DNA of 40,374 nt from Puniceicoccaceae bacterium (lineage in GTDB: Bacteria > Verrucomicrobiota > Verrucomicrobiia > Opitutales > Opitutaceae), in the NCBI GenBank assembly GCA_007695295.1, contig REEB01000093.1, positions 1 to 40,374 on the forward strand. The letters run 5' to 3'. Below are positions 23,291 to 31,391 of this stretch, piece after piece. Both the position numbers and the translations under genes were made by a program. The notes beneath the pieces are model-generated. The model was given only the letters and a program-made list of their open reading frames with translations, did not search any database and was not told the DNA's origin. How positions within the stretch are numbered: the first letter of the stretch is position 1; each line of letters begins with the position of its first letter.

Positions 23291-26200
23291 ATGCGTACAC
23301 CCCAACTCGAAGAAGATCTGGCCCTGAAGCGATTTGTCTCCGTTCCCAAGGAGCAGAAGCCCAGCTACAACTGGCGCGCCATTTTTGGCGAAGCCGAGTC
23401 CGCCCCGTTGCCCGGCATCCGCGTCATCTGCCCGCACGGGGAAGAAAACTTCGACCTCTGCGAAGTCGTCGACACCATCGGCAAAGCCCTCACCAACGTC
23501 CTTCTTTCCCGCGAGGAGAAGAACATCTTCACGGATGAGAACAAGCAATGGGTGGAGCAGATCGCCCGCGCCGTGGCCGACAACCTCCAGGAACTGGCCA
23601 GCCGCGACGAGCAGGTGCGGATCGCCCTCAACGACCTTTACCTCGTCATTGAGAAAACGCTCATCGACCACCGCGCCTACGATGTGGCCAAAAGCGTCCT
23701 TCTCAGCCGGGCCCAGAAGATAACCGCCCACACCTCGGACCGCGCCGCGCTCCCGCTGCGGCTGATCCGCCGCAACGGCCAAGTCGTGCCGTGGATGCAG
23801 GAGAAGGTGGAGATCGCGGTGCGCAAGGCTTTCCTCACCCTGGAGCAGGACTCCTCCCCGGCACAGGAGATCGCCGAGGCCGTGACCCAGCGATTTCTCC
23901 AGGCCCGGCAGGCCTTCGTCCAGATCGAGGAGGTGCAGGACGCCGTCCAGGAAGAGTTGATGCGCGCCGGCCATTTCAAGGTCGCGGCCCACTACATATT
24001 GTACCGCGCACGCCGCTCGGAGCTGCGCACCGAGGCGGAGGAGCTGGCTCAAGCGGCTCCCGAACAGGGTGCCATGGTCGTGGTCAAGCGCCTCGACGGC
24101 GAAACCTATTTCTGGGACGGCCTCGATTTGAAACGCCGGATCGAATTCGCATCCATCGGCCTCGACCTCTGCCTTTCCCCGGAGGAGATCGAAACCGAGC
24201 TGCGCCGCTCGGTTTTCGATGAAATCACGCAGGCCGAGCTGAACCACACCATCATCCTCAATGCCAAGACCCTGCTGGAAAAAGACGCCGATTTCGCCCG
24301 CTTCGCCGGCCGGATCGTGCTCACCTTCATTTATGAAGAAGTTCTGGGCTGGAACATTCTCGCCGACGGCATTTCCGGCCTGAAGGAGTTTCACCAGAAA
24401 TACTTCCGCCAGTACCTCGAGCGTGGCATCGCCATCGGCCGCATTCACGCCGACTTGCTGAGCTACGACCTCGACCGGCTGACCGAAGCCCTTGATCCGC
24501 TGGCCGATCTGGAGTTCGACTTCCTCGGCATCCAGACGTTGTATGACCGCTACCTCATTGTGGACAAATCCGTCCAGCCCCACCGCCGGCTGGAGACGCC
24601 CCAGCTTTTCTGGATGCGGGTTGCAATGGGCCTCTTCCAGAAGGAAAAGGGCGACCGTGAGGCGCGGGTGATCGAGTTGTACGATCTTTACCGCAGCCGC
24701 CGCTTTTGCTCGTCCACCCCGACACTCTTCAACTCCGGCACCCAGCACTCCCAGCTCTCTTCCTGCTACCTCTACTGGGTGGACGACTCCATCGAGGGCA
24801 TCATGCAGCGCGGCATCGCTGACAACGCCTACCTCTCAAAGTGGGCCGGCGGCCTGGGCGGGAGCTGGACCTCGGTCCGCGGCACCGGCAGCTTCATCAA
24901 CGGCACCAACGGAGAGAGCCAGGGCGTGATCCCCTTTCTCAAGCTCCACAACGACCTCCTCGTCGCCGTCAACCAAGGCGGCAAGCGCCGCGGCTCCGGC
25001 TGCGCCTACTTGGAGACCTGGCACAACGACCTCTACGATTTCCTCGAACTGCGCCGCAATACCGGCGACGACCGCCGGCGGTGCCACGACATGAACACCG
25101 CCAATTGGATTCCGGATCTCTTCATGAAACGGATGGAAGCCCGGGAGGACTGGACCTTTTTCCGTTCCAGCGAGACGCCCGACCTCCATCACCTCTACGG
25201 AAAAAAGTTCGAGCAGCGCTACCTCGAATACGAGCGTCTCGCCGAGGAAGGCAAAGTCCACGGCCAGAAGGTTCCCGCCATCGACGTCTGGAAAAAGATG
25301 CTCCAGATGCTTTTCGAGACCGGCCATCCCTGGATCACCTTCAAGGATCCCTGCAACGTGCGCAGCCCCCAGGACCACACCGGGGTCGTGCACAGCTCCA
25401 ACCTCTGCACCGAGATCACCCTCAACACCGGGCCGGACGAAACCGCCGTCTGCAACCTCGGTAGTGTCATTCTCGATACGCACTTGGACAAGGACGGCAA
25501 CCTCGACTTGGAGAAACTGCGGGAAACCGTGCGTACGGCCGTGCGCGCCCTCGACAATGTCATCGACATCAATTACTATCCGACCGAGGCGGCGCGAAAA
25601 TCCAACCTCAGCCACCGGCCGGTCGGGCTCGGCGTGATGGGCCTGCAGAACGCCCTCTACATGAAAGGCGTGAGCTTCGCCTCGCAGGAGGCGGTCGAGT
25701 TCAACGACGAGTTCATGGAAGCGATCGCCTTCTTTGCCTACGAAGCCTCCAGCGACCTTGCGGCCGAGCGCGGCGCCTACCCCTCTTACCGCGGCTCGAA
25801 GTGGGACCGCGGTTTCCTCCCGCAGGACACCCTCGACCTGCTCGAGGAAGAGCGCGGAGTGCCGATTGACGTGCCCCGCGGCGGCCGGATGGACTGGGAG
25901 GCGCTCCGCGGCAAAATCGCCGCCCAAGGCATGCGTAACAGCAATGTCCTCGCGATCGCCCCGACCGCGACCATCTCCAACATCACCGGCACCTCCCCCT
26001 GCATCGAGCCCGCCTACAAGAACATCTTCGTGAAGAGCAATCTTTCCGGCGAGTTCATCGTGCTCAACGCGTTCCTTGTGAGGGATCTCAAAGCCCGCGG
26101 CCTCTGGAACCAGGAGATGTCGGACAACCTGAAGTACTTTGATGGCGAACTGGCCGAGATCGACGGCATCCCCGAGGATCTCAAACGCCGCTACCTGACC

Positions 26201-26551
26201 GCTTTTGGCATCGACTACATCTGGATCATCGAGGCGGCTTCCCGCCGCCAAAAGTGGATCGACCAATCCCAGTCGCTCAACCTTTGGATGGGCCAGCCCG
26301 ACATGAAGACCCTTTCCCACATGTACCGGGCGGCCTGGCACAAGGGATTGAAGACCACGTATTACTTGCGCACCCTCGGCGCCTCCAACATCGAAAAGGC
26401 GACCGTGGCGGTGAAGAAAGAGGTCAAGGCGAGTCTCAAGGGCACCCCGGCCGGCCCCGGCGCGGTCGCTGCCGCGGTCGAGGGGCGCCCACCGGCGGCG
26501 GCGCCCAAGGCCTGTCTGCTCGATGATCCGACTTGCGAGGCCTGCCAGTAG
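23291..26551 (+). CDS. nrdA: Ribonucleoside-diphosphate reductase, alpha subunit
   Basis: A 1086-residue catalytic subunit of class I ribonucleotide reductase, longer than the E. coli enzyme (about 760) because of its N terminus. Three ATP-cone-like regions are visible: about 43-145 (degenerate), 155-245 (canonical, RLIRRNGQVVPWMQEKVEIAV) and 262-355. Chlamydial NrdA also carries repeated cones. Catalytic residues can be placed: C492 and C721 as the redox pair, N704, C706 and E708 (NLCTEI) in the active site, a Tyr-Tyr radical pair in KTTYYLRT, and C-terminal CEAC for re-reduction by thioredoxin-like proteins. A strong Shine-Dalgarno precedes the ATG. It is co-transcribed with nrdB, and a hairpin terminator follows 46 bases after the stop. 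Confidence 0.97.
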   Translation: MRTPQLEEDLALKRFVSVPKEQKPSYNWRAIFGEAESAPLPGIRVICPHGEENFDLCEVVDTIGKALTNVLLSREEKNIFTDENKQWVEQIARAVADNLQELASRDEQVRIALNDLYLVIEKTLIDHRAYDVAKSVLLSRAQKITAHTSDRAALPLRLIRRNGQVVPWMQEKVEIAVRKAFLTLEQDSSPAQEIAEAVTQRFLQARQAFVQIEEVQDAVQEELMRAGHFKVAAHYILYRARRSELRTEAEELAQAAPEQGAMVVVKRLDGETYFWDGLDLKRRIEFASIGLDLCLSPEEIETELRRSVFDEITQAELNHTIILNAKTLLEKDADFARFAGRIVLTFIYEEVLGWNILADGISGLKEFHQKYFRQYLERGIAIGRIHADLLSYDLDRLTEALDPLADLEFDFLGIQTLYDRYLIVDKSVQPHRRLETPQLFWMRVAMGLFQKEKGDREARVIELYDLYRSRRFCSSTPTLFNSGTQHSQLSSCYLYWVDDSIEGIMQRGIADNAYLSKWAGGLGGSWTSVRGTGSFINGTNGESQGVIPFLKLHNDLLVAVNQGGKRRGSGCAYLETWHNDLYDFLELRRNTGDDRRRCHDMNTANWIPDLFMKRMEAREDWTFFRSSETPDLHHLYGKKFEQRYLEYERLAEEGKVHGQKVPAIDVWKKMLQMLFETGHPWITFKDPCNVRSPQDHTGVVHSSNLCTEITLNTGPDETAVCNLGSVILDTHLDKDGNLDLEKLRETVRTAVRALDNVIDINYYPTEAARKSNLSHRPVGLGVMGLQNALYMKGVSFASQEAVEFNDEFMEAIAFFAYEASSDLAAERGAYPSYRGSKWDRGFLPQDTLDLLEEERGVPIDVPRGGRMDWEALRGKIAAQGMRNSNVLAIAPTATISNITGTSPCIEPAYKNIFVKSNLSGEFIVLNAFLVRDLKARGLWNQEMSDNLKYFDGELAEIDGIPEDLKRRYLTAFGIDYIWIIEAASRRQKWIDQSQSLNLWMGQPDMKTLSHMYRAAWHKGLKTTYYLRTLGASNIEKATVAVKKEVKASLKGTPAGPGAVAAAVEGRPPAAAPKACLLDDPTCEACQ

Positions 26552-26597
26552 TAGTCCGGCCGCTGGCGCGGCCCGATCCGGTGGAAACTTCCAACAG

Positions 26598-26627
26598 AAA
26601 AGCGGGTGACCGAAGTCACCCGCTTTT
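26598..26627. terminator. Perfect 13-bp hairpin terminator, probably bidirectional
   Basis: AAAAGCGGGTGAC (26598-26610) pairs perfectly with GTCACCCGCTTTT (26615-26627) around a CGAA tetraloop. The stem carries a T-tract at its 3' end on either strand. It lies between the convergent nrdA and DUF3185 genes, so it can stop transcription from both sides. It is the clearest intrinsic terminator in the window. Confidence 0.93.
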
Positions 26628-26696
26628 CATCGTATCCATGTTCTTGGGAGAAAGACGACGCCCACAAGGGGCGGCACGGAGGTGCGGCCGGAATGG

Positions 26697-26894
26697 TCAG
26701 TGTTTCAGGACCAGGGAAGAGCCGCCGGCGATGAGAGCGACCAGTCCGAGCGCAAACAGCCAGATGCTGTGGTTGGAGGGCGTGCCGGTCACTGCTTCGG
26801 AAACTTCCGACTGGATGGACTCGGAGGCGTTGAAGCCGAAGAGCATGAGCACGACCCCGACAATGACCAGTGCGATGGCGATGCTTTTGGGCAT
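26697..26894 (-). CDS. DUF3185-family small membrane protein
   Basis: A 65-residue protein with two hydrophobic helices (about 4-22 and 43-62) linked by a polar loop, NASESIQSEVSEAVTGTPSNHSIW. This layout, with F(F/T)xGxPxxxSIW in the loop, is the DUF3185 pattern. The family is of unknown function and often sits near CsbD-like stress proteins, as it does here: the CsbD gene is 24 bases upstream on the same strand. It probably resides in the inner membrane and is likely part of a general or osmotic stress response, though no regulator site is certain. Confidence 0.82.
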   Translation of the reverse strand: MPKSIAIALVIVGVVLMLFGFNASESIQSEVSEAVTGTPSNHSIWLFALGLVALIAGGSSLVLKH

Positions 26895-26918
26895 GTGGAG
26901 GAGGGGTGGGAGGGTTTA

Positions 26919-27116
26919 CTAGTCAGAGGATTTGATCTCCTCCAGCTTGGATTCGATCTCCTCGCGGGTCCGACCGGTGCGTTTTTGAATGATGCCGACG
27001 GCCTGATCTTGTTGTGCGCGAATGGCGAGGAGATCATTGTCGGTGAGCTCCGCGTAGGCCGCCTTGAGCCGGCCTTTGAGCACGTTCCAGTTTCCTTTGA
27101 TGGTAAGATTGTTCAT
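26919..27116 (-). CDS. CsbD-family stress-response protein
   Basis: A 65-residue soluble helical protein with the CsbD signature KGNWNVLKGRLKAAYAELTDND and a second helix with QKRTGRTREEIESKLEEI. CsbD-like proteins are small, abundant proteins induced by general stress in many bacteria; their biochemical job is unknown. I chose the ATG at 27116, which gives the usual family length; an in-frame start at 27158 adds 14 residues with no similarity. It heads a two-gene unit with the DUF3185 gene. Confidence 0.88.
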   Translation of the reverse strand: MNNLTIKGNWNVLKGRLKAAYAELTDNDLLAIRAQQDQAVGIIQKRTGRTREEIESKLEEIKSSD

Positions 27117-27418
27117 GATTTCTGGAGTTGAAGTGGCCTTTCTCCTCGCAGTCTGCATGCCAGAGGGTGAATAATTTCATAAGTAGTTGAACAGGAATGT
27201 ATAAAGTGATTTTGCGAACTGTATCCAGACTGTCTTCCAGACTGCAATTTGCAGCCTCCGTCGTCCGAAAACTGCAGATTCCCGGACAGCACTGGCGGTA
27301 AATTCGGGTAGCCATTTTCCGTCCGACCTGAATGGATACGCTTTCATGATCGCCGCGCCTTTTCCGATTGCCGACCCCGGCCCGCACCTGCCAGCTGGTC
27401 TCGGGTTGGCATGCTGAA
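27117..27418. other. AT-richer intergenic region with short repeats
   Basis: No gene is called. The left half is distinctly less GC-rich than its surroundings and probably holds the promoter of the CsbD-DUF3185 unit. CCAGACTG occurs twice with a 12-base period (27225 and 27237), and CTGCA-ATT-TGCAG forms a perfect inverted repeat at 27242-27254. A minus-strand frame (from about 27347 down to 27177, ending SLYTFLFNYL) is open but unlike any known protein. Confidence 0.4.
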
Positions 27419-28303
27419 GTGGAAGCAAACGCATTCCTGCTCCTGCCGCTGGGGAGCGCGGTCTTGTACGCGCTCGGGGCGCTCTGCCTGAAGCGGGCGC
27501 TGGGCTTCGGAATCGGGCCGTGGCGGGTGACCTTTGTTTCCAACCTCGTGCTGGGCATCCTCTTTCTGCCGATGTTTCTGATCGGAGGCGTGGAGTGGGG
27601 GGCGGGCGGCTGGTATTGGCCGCTGGTGGCGGCGGGGACTTTCATCATCGGGCAGGTCTTCACCTTTCTGGCCCTGAACGTGGGGGATGTCTCGGTGGCG
27701 ACGCCGCTGCTGGGGATCAAAGTGGTGTTGGTGGCGTTTTTCAGCGTGCTGGTTCTGACGGAGCCGGTGCCGGGGGCGTGGTGGGGTGGGGCGGTGCTGT
27801 GCGCGGTGGCGGTGTTTCTCCTCAGCGGCCGCGGACGGATCGAACGGCGGCGGTTGTTGCCATCGGTCTTGTTTGCCTTGAGCGCGGCGGCCTCCTTCGC
27901 CCTCACGGATGTGCTGGTGCAGAAATACACGCCGCTCTGGGGTGCGGGGGCGTTCCTCCCGACGATGTTTCTGGCCGTGGCGGTGGGTTCGGTGGTTTTT
28001 GTGCCCTTCTTCTCGGGCAGCATCGGTGGGCTGGTGCGCGGTGCGGGCGTATGGATCTGGGCCGGAGCTGGGCTGATGGCGGTGCAGGCGCTGGGCATGG
28101 CTCTCGCGCTGGGACTCTTCGGGAGCGCGACGGCGGTCAACGTGGTCTACGGCACCCGCGGCCTCTGGAGCATCGTGCTGGTCTGGTTTGTCGGCCACTG
28201 GTTTGCCAACGAAGAACGCCGCGCCGGCGGGGCCGCCATGGGCCGCCGCCTGCTGGGGGCGGTTCTGATGGTGGCGGCGGTGGCGCTGGTGCTGGCGCCC
28301 TGA
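27419..28303 (+). CDS. EamA/DMT-family transporter
   Basis: A 294-residue integral membrane protein with about ten hydrophobic helices arranged as two EamA repeats. The first ends near VAVFLLSGRG, and the second begins with LLPSVLFALSAAASFALTDVLVQKYT. Small-residue-rich helices and the VATPLLGIKVVLVAFFSVLVLTEPVPG segment are typical. Family members export metabolites or drugs, or carry nucleotide sugars and amino acids. I prefer the GTG at 27419 (V-E-A-N-A-F), just before the first helix; a TTG at 27368 would add 17 polar residues. No obvious Shine-Dalgarno is seen. It stands alone, and its substrate is unknown. Confidence 0.82.
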   Translation: MEANAFLLLPLGSAVLYALGALCLKRALGFGIGPWRVTFVSNLVLGILFLPMFLIGGVEWGAGGWYWPLVAAGTFIIGQVFTFLALNVGDVSVATPLLGIKVVLVAFFSVLVLTEPVPGAWWGGAVLCAVAVFLLSGRGRIERRRLLPSVLFALSAAASFALTDVLVQKYTPLWGAGAFLPTMFLAVAVGSVVFVPFFSGSIGGLVRGAGVWIWAGAGLMAVQALGMALALGLFGSATAVNVVYGTRGLWSIVLVWFVGHWFANEERRAGGAAMGRRLLGAVLMVAAVALVLAP

Positions 28304-28622
28304 CCAGAACCCCCGACCTGTTTGAGGACGGTCAGCAGTTGAAGATGCGGTGGCTCCCGTTGAGACTTATAGGGTTTCTGCCAGTTTGTTAGAGACGCAA
28401 AGGACTAGGTCAGGCGCTGTGCTCTGTGCTGGCTCATAAGTGGACAACGAATTCCGAGAGGTGAAATCGATCCCGCCCAACGGCACGCAGGAGGGTGAAC
28501 AGACCGGGGAAGCTTTGCAGCCAGTCGTTCAGGAAAGCCTGGAAGCGCAAGAGGACCTGAACCTTCCCGTATTGAGGGGCCAGCTCGCTTGACACGGCAA
28601 GGTGAGTATCAATGATGCAATA
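28304..28622. other. Gap with two opposed small open frames, possible decayed gene
   Basis: No recognised gene. A minus-strand frame from 28595 to 28434 (GTG start, 53 residues) has a hydrophobic, protein-like core, VQVLLRFQAFLNDWLQSF. The opposite plus frame 28440-28592 (50 residues) is polar and Glu/Gln-rich. One may be a remnant, since the stretch adjoins a toxin-antitoxin patch. Neither has family support. The promoter for the VapBC pair probably lies near its right end. Confidence 0.3.
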
Positions 28623-28880
28623 GTGAGAACTACAATTGACATCAGTGATGCGCTTCTGGCGGAGCTTCGAAAGCGGGCGGGTGAGAGGGGAAAGTCGTTC
28701 CGGGAGGTGATTGAGGAAACCTTACAGATCGGCCTGGCCGGGACCGCTTTGCCAAGGTCCGGCGAGGTCCGCCTGAAAACCTATCCGGTGGGAATCAAGG
28801 CCGCCTACCGCGGCACCAGTCTCAATCAGCTTTATGATCAGCTCGAGAGCGAGGACCACCTCAGGGCATCCGAGCCATGA
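28623..28880 (+). CDS. VapB-type antitoxin
   Basis: About 85 residues beginning MRTTIDISDALLAELRKRA, the standard N-terminal ribbon-helix-helix segment of VapB-like antitoxins, followed by GKSFREVIEETLQIGL. The C-terminal part (LYDQLESEDHLRASEP) should wrap around and block the toxin. I prefer the GTG at 28623 because it gives the canonical start; a GTG at 28602 adds seven residues. Its stop overlaps the ATG of the PIN toxin gene (ATGA at 28877-28880), giving coupled translation. Such pairs usually repress their own promoter. Confidence 0.85.
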   Translation: MRTTIDISDALLAELRKRAGERGKSFREVIEETLQIGLAGTALPRSGEVRLKTYPVGIKAAYRGTSLNQLYDQLESEDHLRASEP

Positions 28881-29314
28881 TCATCCCCGACGCCAATCTC
28901 CTCATCTACGCCCACGACGAGCGCTCGGTGTTCCACCGGAAGGCGCATGCCTGGTGGAAATCCACTCTCGGAGGGACCGAGCCGATTGGCATCCCTTGGG
29001 TCGTCATTCTCGCCTTCACCCGCCTCATGACCCATCCCCAGATTTGCGAAAATCCGCTCGGCATCAAAGAGACCCGGGGCATTGTCCTGCACTGGCTGAG
29101 CTTTCCCCACGTGCGACTCCTGCAGGTCTCGGACCACGCCGTCAGCCGGTTTTTCGATCTTCTTGATCAGGCGGGCAGCGGGGGCAACTTGTCCACCGAC
29201 GCCCTCATCGCCCTCCACGCCCTGGAGCAGTCCGCCACGGTTTACAGCAGCGACCTCGACTTCGGGCGCTTCGCGGGCGTGCGACGGGTCGATCCGCTGC
29301 AAAAGGGCACCTGA
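28877..29314 (+). CDS. PIN-domain toxin (VapC family)
   Basis: A 145-residue PIN-domain ribonuclease, cytosolic, expected to cleave RNA (often tRNA) when free of its antitoxin. Acidic metal-binding residues are D5 (PDANLLIYAHDE), D108 (LSTDALIALHALE) and D126 or D128 (YSSDLDFGRF). The Glu normally found after the second strand is absent: the segment reads IPWVVILAFTRL. I recall this as common in one VapC subgroup with a PWVV-type motif. The start overlaps the antitoxin stop by four bases. The toxin end faces the end of the neighbouring PIN toxin gene on the other strand. Confidence 0.88.
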   Translation: MIIPDANLLIYAHDERSVFHRKAHAWWKSTLGGTEPIGIPWVVILAFTRLMTHPQICENPLGIKETRGIVLHWLSFPHVRLLQVSDHAVSRFFDLLDQAGSGGNLSTDALIALHALEQSATVYSSDLDFGRFAGVRRVDPLQKGT

Positions 29315-29452
29315 AACCATCCGGATTCCTTGCGAATTTATTCCATGACCGAGCGCCCGGAGCCTAATGAATGGCAAGGCCCGCTCCGGTCTCTCAGCTT
29401 CGGTGGAATCTTTTCGAGGGTGCGGAGTGGTGCCTCATTGCGTTCCCTGGGG

Positions 29453-29860
29453 TCAGGGCTCCGACTCCGGCGTGACGAGTTCGACTTCGGGAAAATAGCT
29501 TCGGTAGCGGCCCACATCCCTGGTGAGTATTGGCAGACGAAGCACGGAGGCGTGTGCGCCGATGAAGAAATCCGGCTGGGGGGCCGTGCGTTTGCCGCCG
29601 CTTCTGCGGTAGCTGACGAAAACGTGGGCGGCGTGAAACAAGGCCTCCTTCGGAAGCTCGAGGAATTCGAGGTCGAACGGGGCCAGAATCTCCTCCAGCT
29701 CCCCGACACTGGCCGCCCGGCAGGCCAGCTCCGCATAGATAATCGGATTGATGACCAGCTTCCCGAAATAGTCCAGAATCCGTGCCTCCGCCCATGGTCT
29801 CCACTGCGGATCGGCATGGATCACATCGGACAATACATTGGTGTCGATGAGCACGGGCAT
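29453..29860 (-). CDS. PIN-domain toxin (FitB/VapC type)
   Basis: A 135-residue PIN-domain nuclease with the complete acidic set: D6 (VLIDTNVLSD), E44 (INPIIYAELACR), D97 (QPDFFIGAHA) and D115 (ILTRDVGRYRSYF). The C-terminal TRDVGRYRSYFPEVELV end is typical of FitB-like toxins. It should act as a Mg-dependent ribonuclease. It lies three bases after its antitoxin gene on the minus strand. The two toxin genes in this area converge, with 138 bases between their ends. Confidence 0.9.
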   Translation of the reverse strand: MPVLIDTNVLSDVIHADPQWRPWAEARILDYFGKLVINPIIYAELACRAASVGELEEILAPFDLEFLELPKEALFHAAHVFVSYRRSGGKRTAPQPDFFIGAHASVLRLPILTRDVGRYRSYFPEVELVTPESEP

Positions 29861-29863
29861 CGC

Positions 29864-30115
29864 TCAGGTGTCGCCCCGGGTGAGCTCCATCAGCTCATCG
29901 GTGGTGCCGCGGTCATGCCACCGGCCTCGAACACCTCGAAGACGCTCCCGAAGCTCCTCCGGGGTTCGGGGCGCGGGAGGGATCGTCTCCTCCAAGGCCT
30001 TGCGCAGGATTTCCCGCGCCTCGGCCTCCATCGACCTCTGGTGGCTCGCCGCCCGAAGGCGCAATTTCTGTTTCACCGTCTGGTCAAGATTGCGGATCGT
30101 CAGCGTCGTGCCCAT
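29864..30115 (-). CDS. FitA-type ribbon-helix-helix antitoxin
   Basis: An 83-residue antitoxin starting MGTTLTIRNLDQTVKQKLRLRAASHQRSMEAEAREIL, the FitA/plasmid-stability-like ribbon-helix-helix form. The C-terminal region (LRERLRGVRGRWHDRGTTDELMELTRGDT) would bind the toxin. I chose the ATG at 30115; one at 30136 adds seven residues outside the motif. The toxin gene follows after three bases. DNA upstream (30116-30150) contains a repeated TTGCATGCATTG-like palindrome that could be its operator. Confidence 0.88.
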   Translation of the reverse strand: MGTTLTIRNLDQTVKQKLRLRAASHQRSMEAEAREILRKALEETIPPAPRTPEELRERLRGVRGRWHDRGTTDELMELTRGDT

Positions 30116-30128
30116 GAGAGAATGCTGG

Positions 30129-30143
30129 CATTGCATGCATTGC
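30129..30143. promoter_or_regulatory. Candidate operator palindrome upstream of FitA-type antitoxin
   Basis: CATTGCATGCATTG contains the perfect palindrome TGCATGCA with partial symmetry on either side. It lies just before the antitoxin start. FitA-like and other ribbon-helix-helix antitoxins bind such palindromes to repress their own genes. Assigned by position only. Confidence 0.35.
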
Positions 30144-30245
30144 TGTCAAGGTTGTGAAGAAACCAAGGTGCGGTGTGCGGTACGCACCATGCCGGGCGGT
30201 TGGAGAAGGCGGGGGTGGTGGTGACGGTGGCGCCCTGAGCGGGGA

Positions 30246-31292
30246 TCAGAGCCGGACCTCGCGGCCGGTGCGGGCGCTCTTGTAGAGGCCGTCGAGGATC
30301 TTCTGGACTCGCAGACCGTCCTCGGCATCGGCCAAGTAGGGGCGGTCTTCGCGGATGGCAGCGACCATTTCCTGGTAGGGATTGGAGGTGGCACGGCTGT
30401 CGGGATGGATCCGGCTGTGCAGCCGATGGCCGGCGCGTTCGGTGAAGCATTCGCCGACGAACTGATAACCACCACCCTCATTGCGGTGGACGAGCGAGCC
30501 TTGGGTGCCCATGACCATGGTCATCATTGACTCCGGCTCCTCCTGATGGCCCGCCCAAGAGGTCTCGAAGACCAGGCTGGCCCCATTGGCGAAGCGGACA
30601 AATCCGGTCGAGAAATCCTCCACATCGAACGTCTTGCCGGAAGCGGCGGCCCGGGCTTTGGCGATGTGGTCGTGGATGGCGCCGCTGACCGTGACCGGCT
30701 CGGGGGAGCCCATCAGCCACATGGCAAGGTCGAGGCGGTGCACCCCAAGGTCGATGAGAGGACCGCCGCCGGAGAGGGCCTTGCGGCCAAACCAACCGCC
30801 GAAGCCGGGAAAACCGTCGCGCCGCGTCCACTTGGTGACCGCGTGGTAGGGAGTGCCGAGGAAACCGTCGTCCGCGAGATCCTTGAGGGCGCGGGCCGGG
30901 GCGGTGAAGCGGTAGGAGAGATTGATGCCGAGGCGGCGGCCGGCCTTGCGGGCTTCCTCCTGCATTTTCCGGGCTTCCTTCATCGAGGTGGCCATCGGTT
31001 TTTCACAGAGGACATGGGCGCCGGCGCGGAGCGCATCGATGGTGACGCGGCCATGAAGGGCATTGGGAAGGGCGACGCTGACGAGGTCGGGCTTGAGCGC
31101 CCGGAGCATGGCGGCGTAGTCATCAAAGAGCCCCTCGTCGCCCACGGTGGCGCGCCACGGCTCGAGGCGAGCCGGATCGAGGTCGACGACTGCGACCAGT
31201 TGGGAGCCGGGGTGCTCGGCATAAGCTTTGGCATGATGGCGGCCGATGCCCATGCCGACGACCGCGCAACGCAGGGGAGAAGTCTTTTTCAT
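30246..31292 (-). CDS. Gfo/Idh/MocA-family oxidoreductase
   Basis: A 348-residue NAD(P)-dependent dehydrogenase-like protein. The Rossmann start CAVVGMGIGRHHAKAYAE is near residue 9, the motif HVLCEKPMAT carries the conserved Lys, and GGPLIDLGVHRLDLAMWLMG provides the Asp/His catalytic pair. This canonical motif set differs from the other family member in the window (at 11008), so they are not recent duplicates. The ATG at 31292 is chosen because the upstream extension runs antisense into the divergent gene. The likely role is oxidation or reduction of a sugar or cyclitol. Its immediate neighbours are unrelated genes. Confidence 0.9.
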   Translation of the reverse strand: MKKTSPLRCAVVGMGIGRHHAKAYAEHPGSQLVAVVDLDPARLEPWRATVGDEGLFDDYAAMLRALKPDLVSVALPNALHGRVTIDALRAGAHVLCEKPMATSMKEARKMQEEARKAGRRLGINLSYRFTAPARALKDLADDGFLGTPYHAVTKWTRRDGFPGFGGWFGRKALSGGGPLIDLGVHRLDLAMWLMGSPEPVTVSGAIHDHIAKARAAASGKTFDVEDFSTGFVRFANGASLVFETSWAGHQEEPESMMTMVMGTQGSLVHRNEGGGYQFVGECFTERAGHRLHSRIHPDSRATSNPYQEMVAAIREDRPYLADAEDGLRVQKILDGLYKSARTGREVRL

Positions 31293-31391
31293 CGCGCAAA
31301 CAACAGACACCCTCCGTGGCGGAAGCAAGAGCGTGGATCGGTTGGCGAATCCAGTGGAGCCGTGCCAAGCTGACCGGACTCGACCGGCGCC

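Noticed and set aside
24836-26341. A 501-codon minus-strand frame within nrdA
   Set aside because: It is antisense to the strongly supported NrdA gene and lacks any motif.
27177-27434. A minus-strand small frame upstream of the CsbD gene
   Set aside because: No homology or start site is apparent, and the region fits an AT-richer promoter area better.
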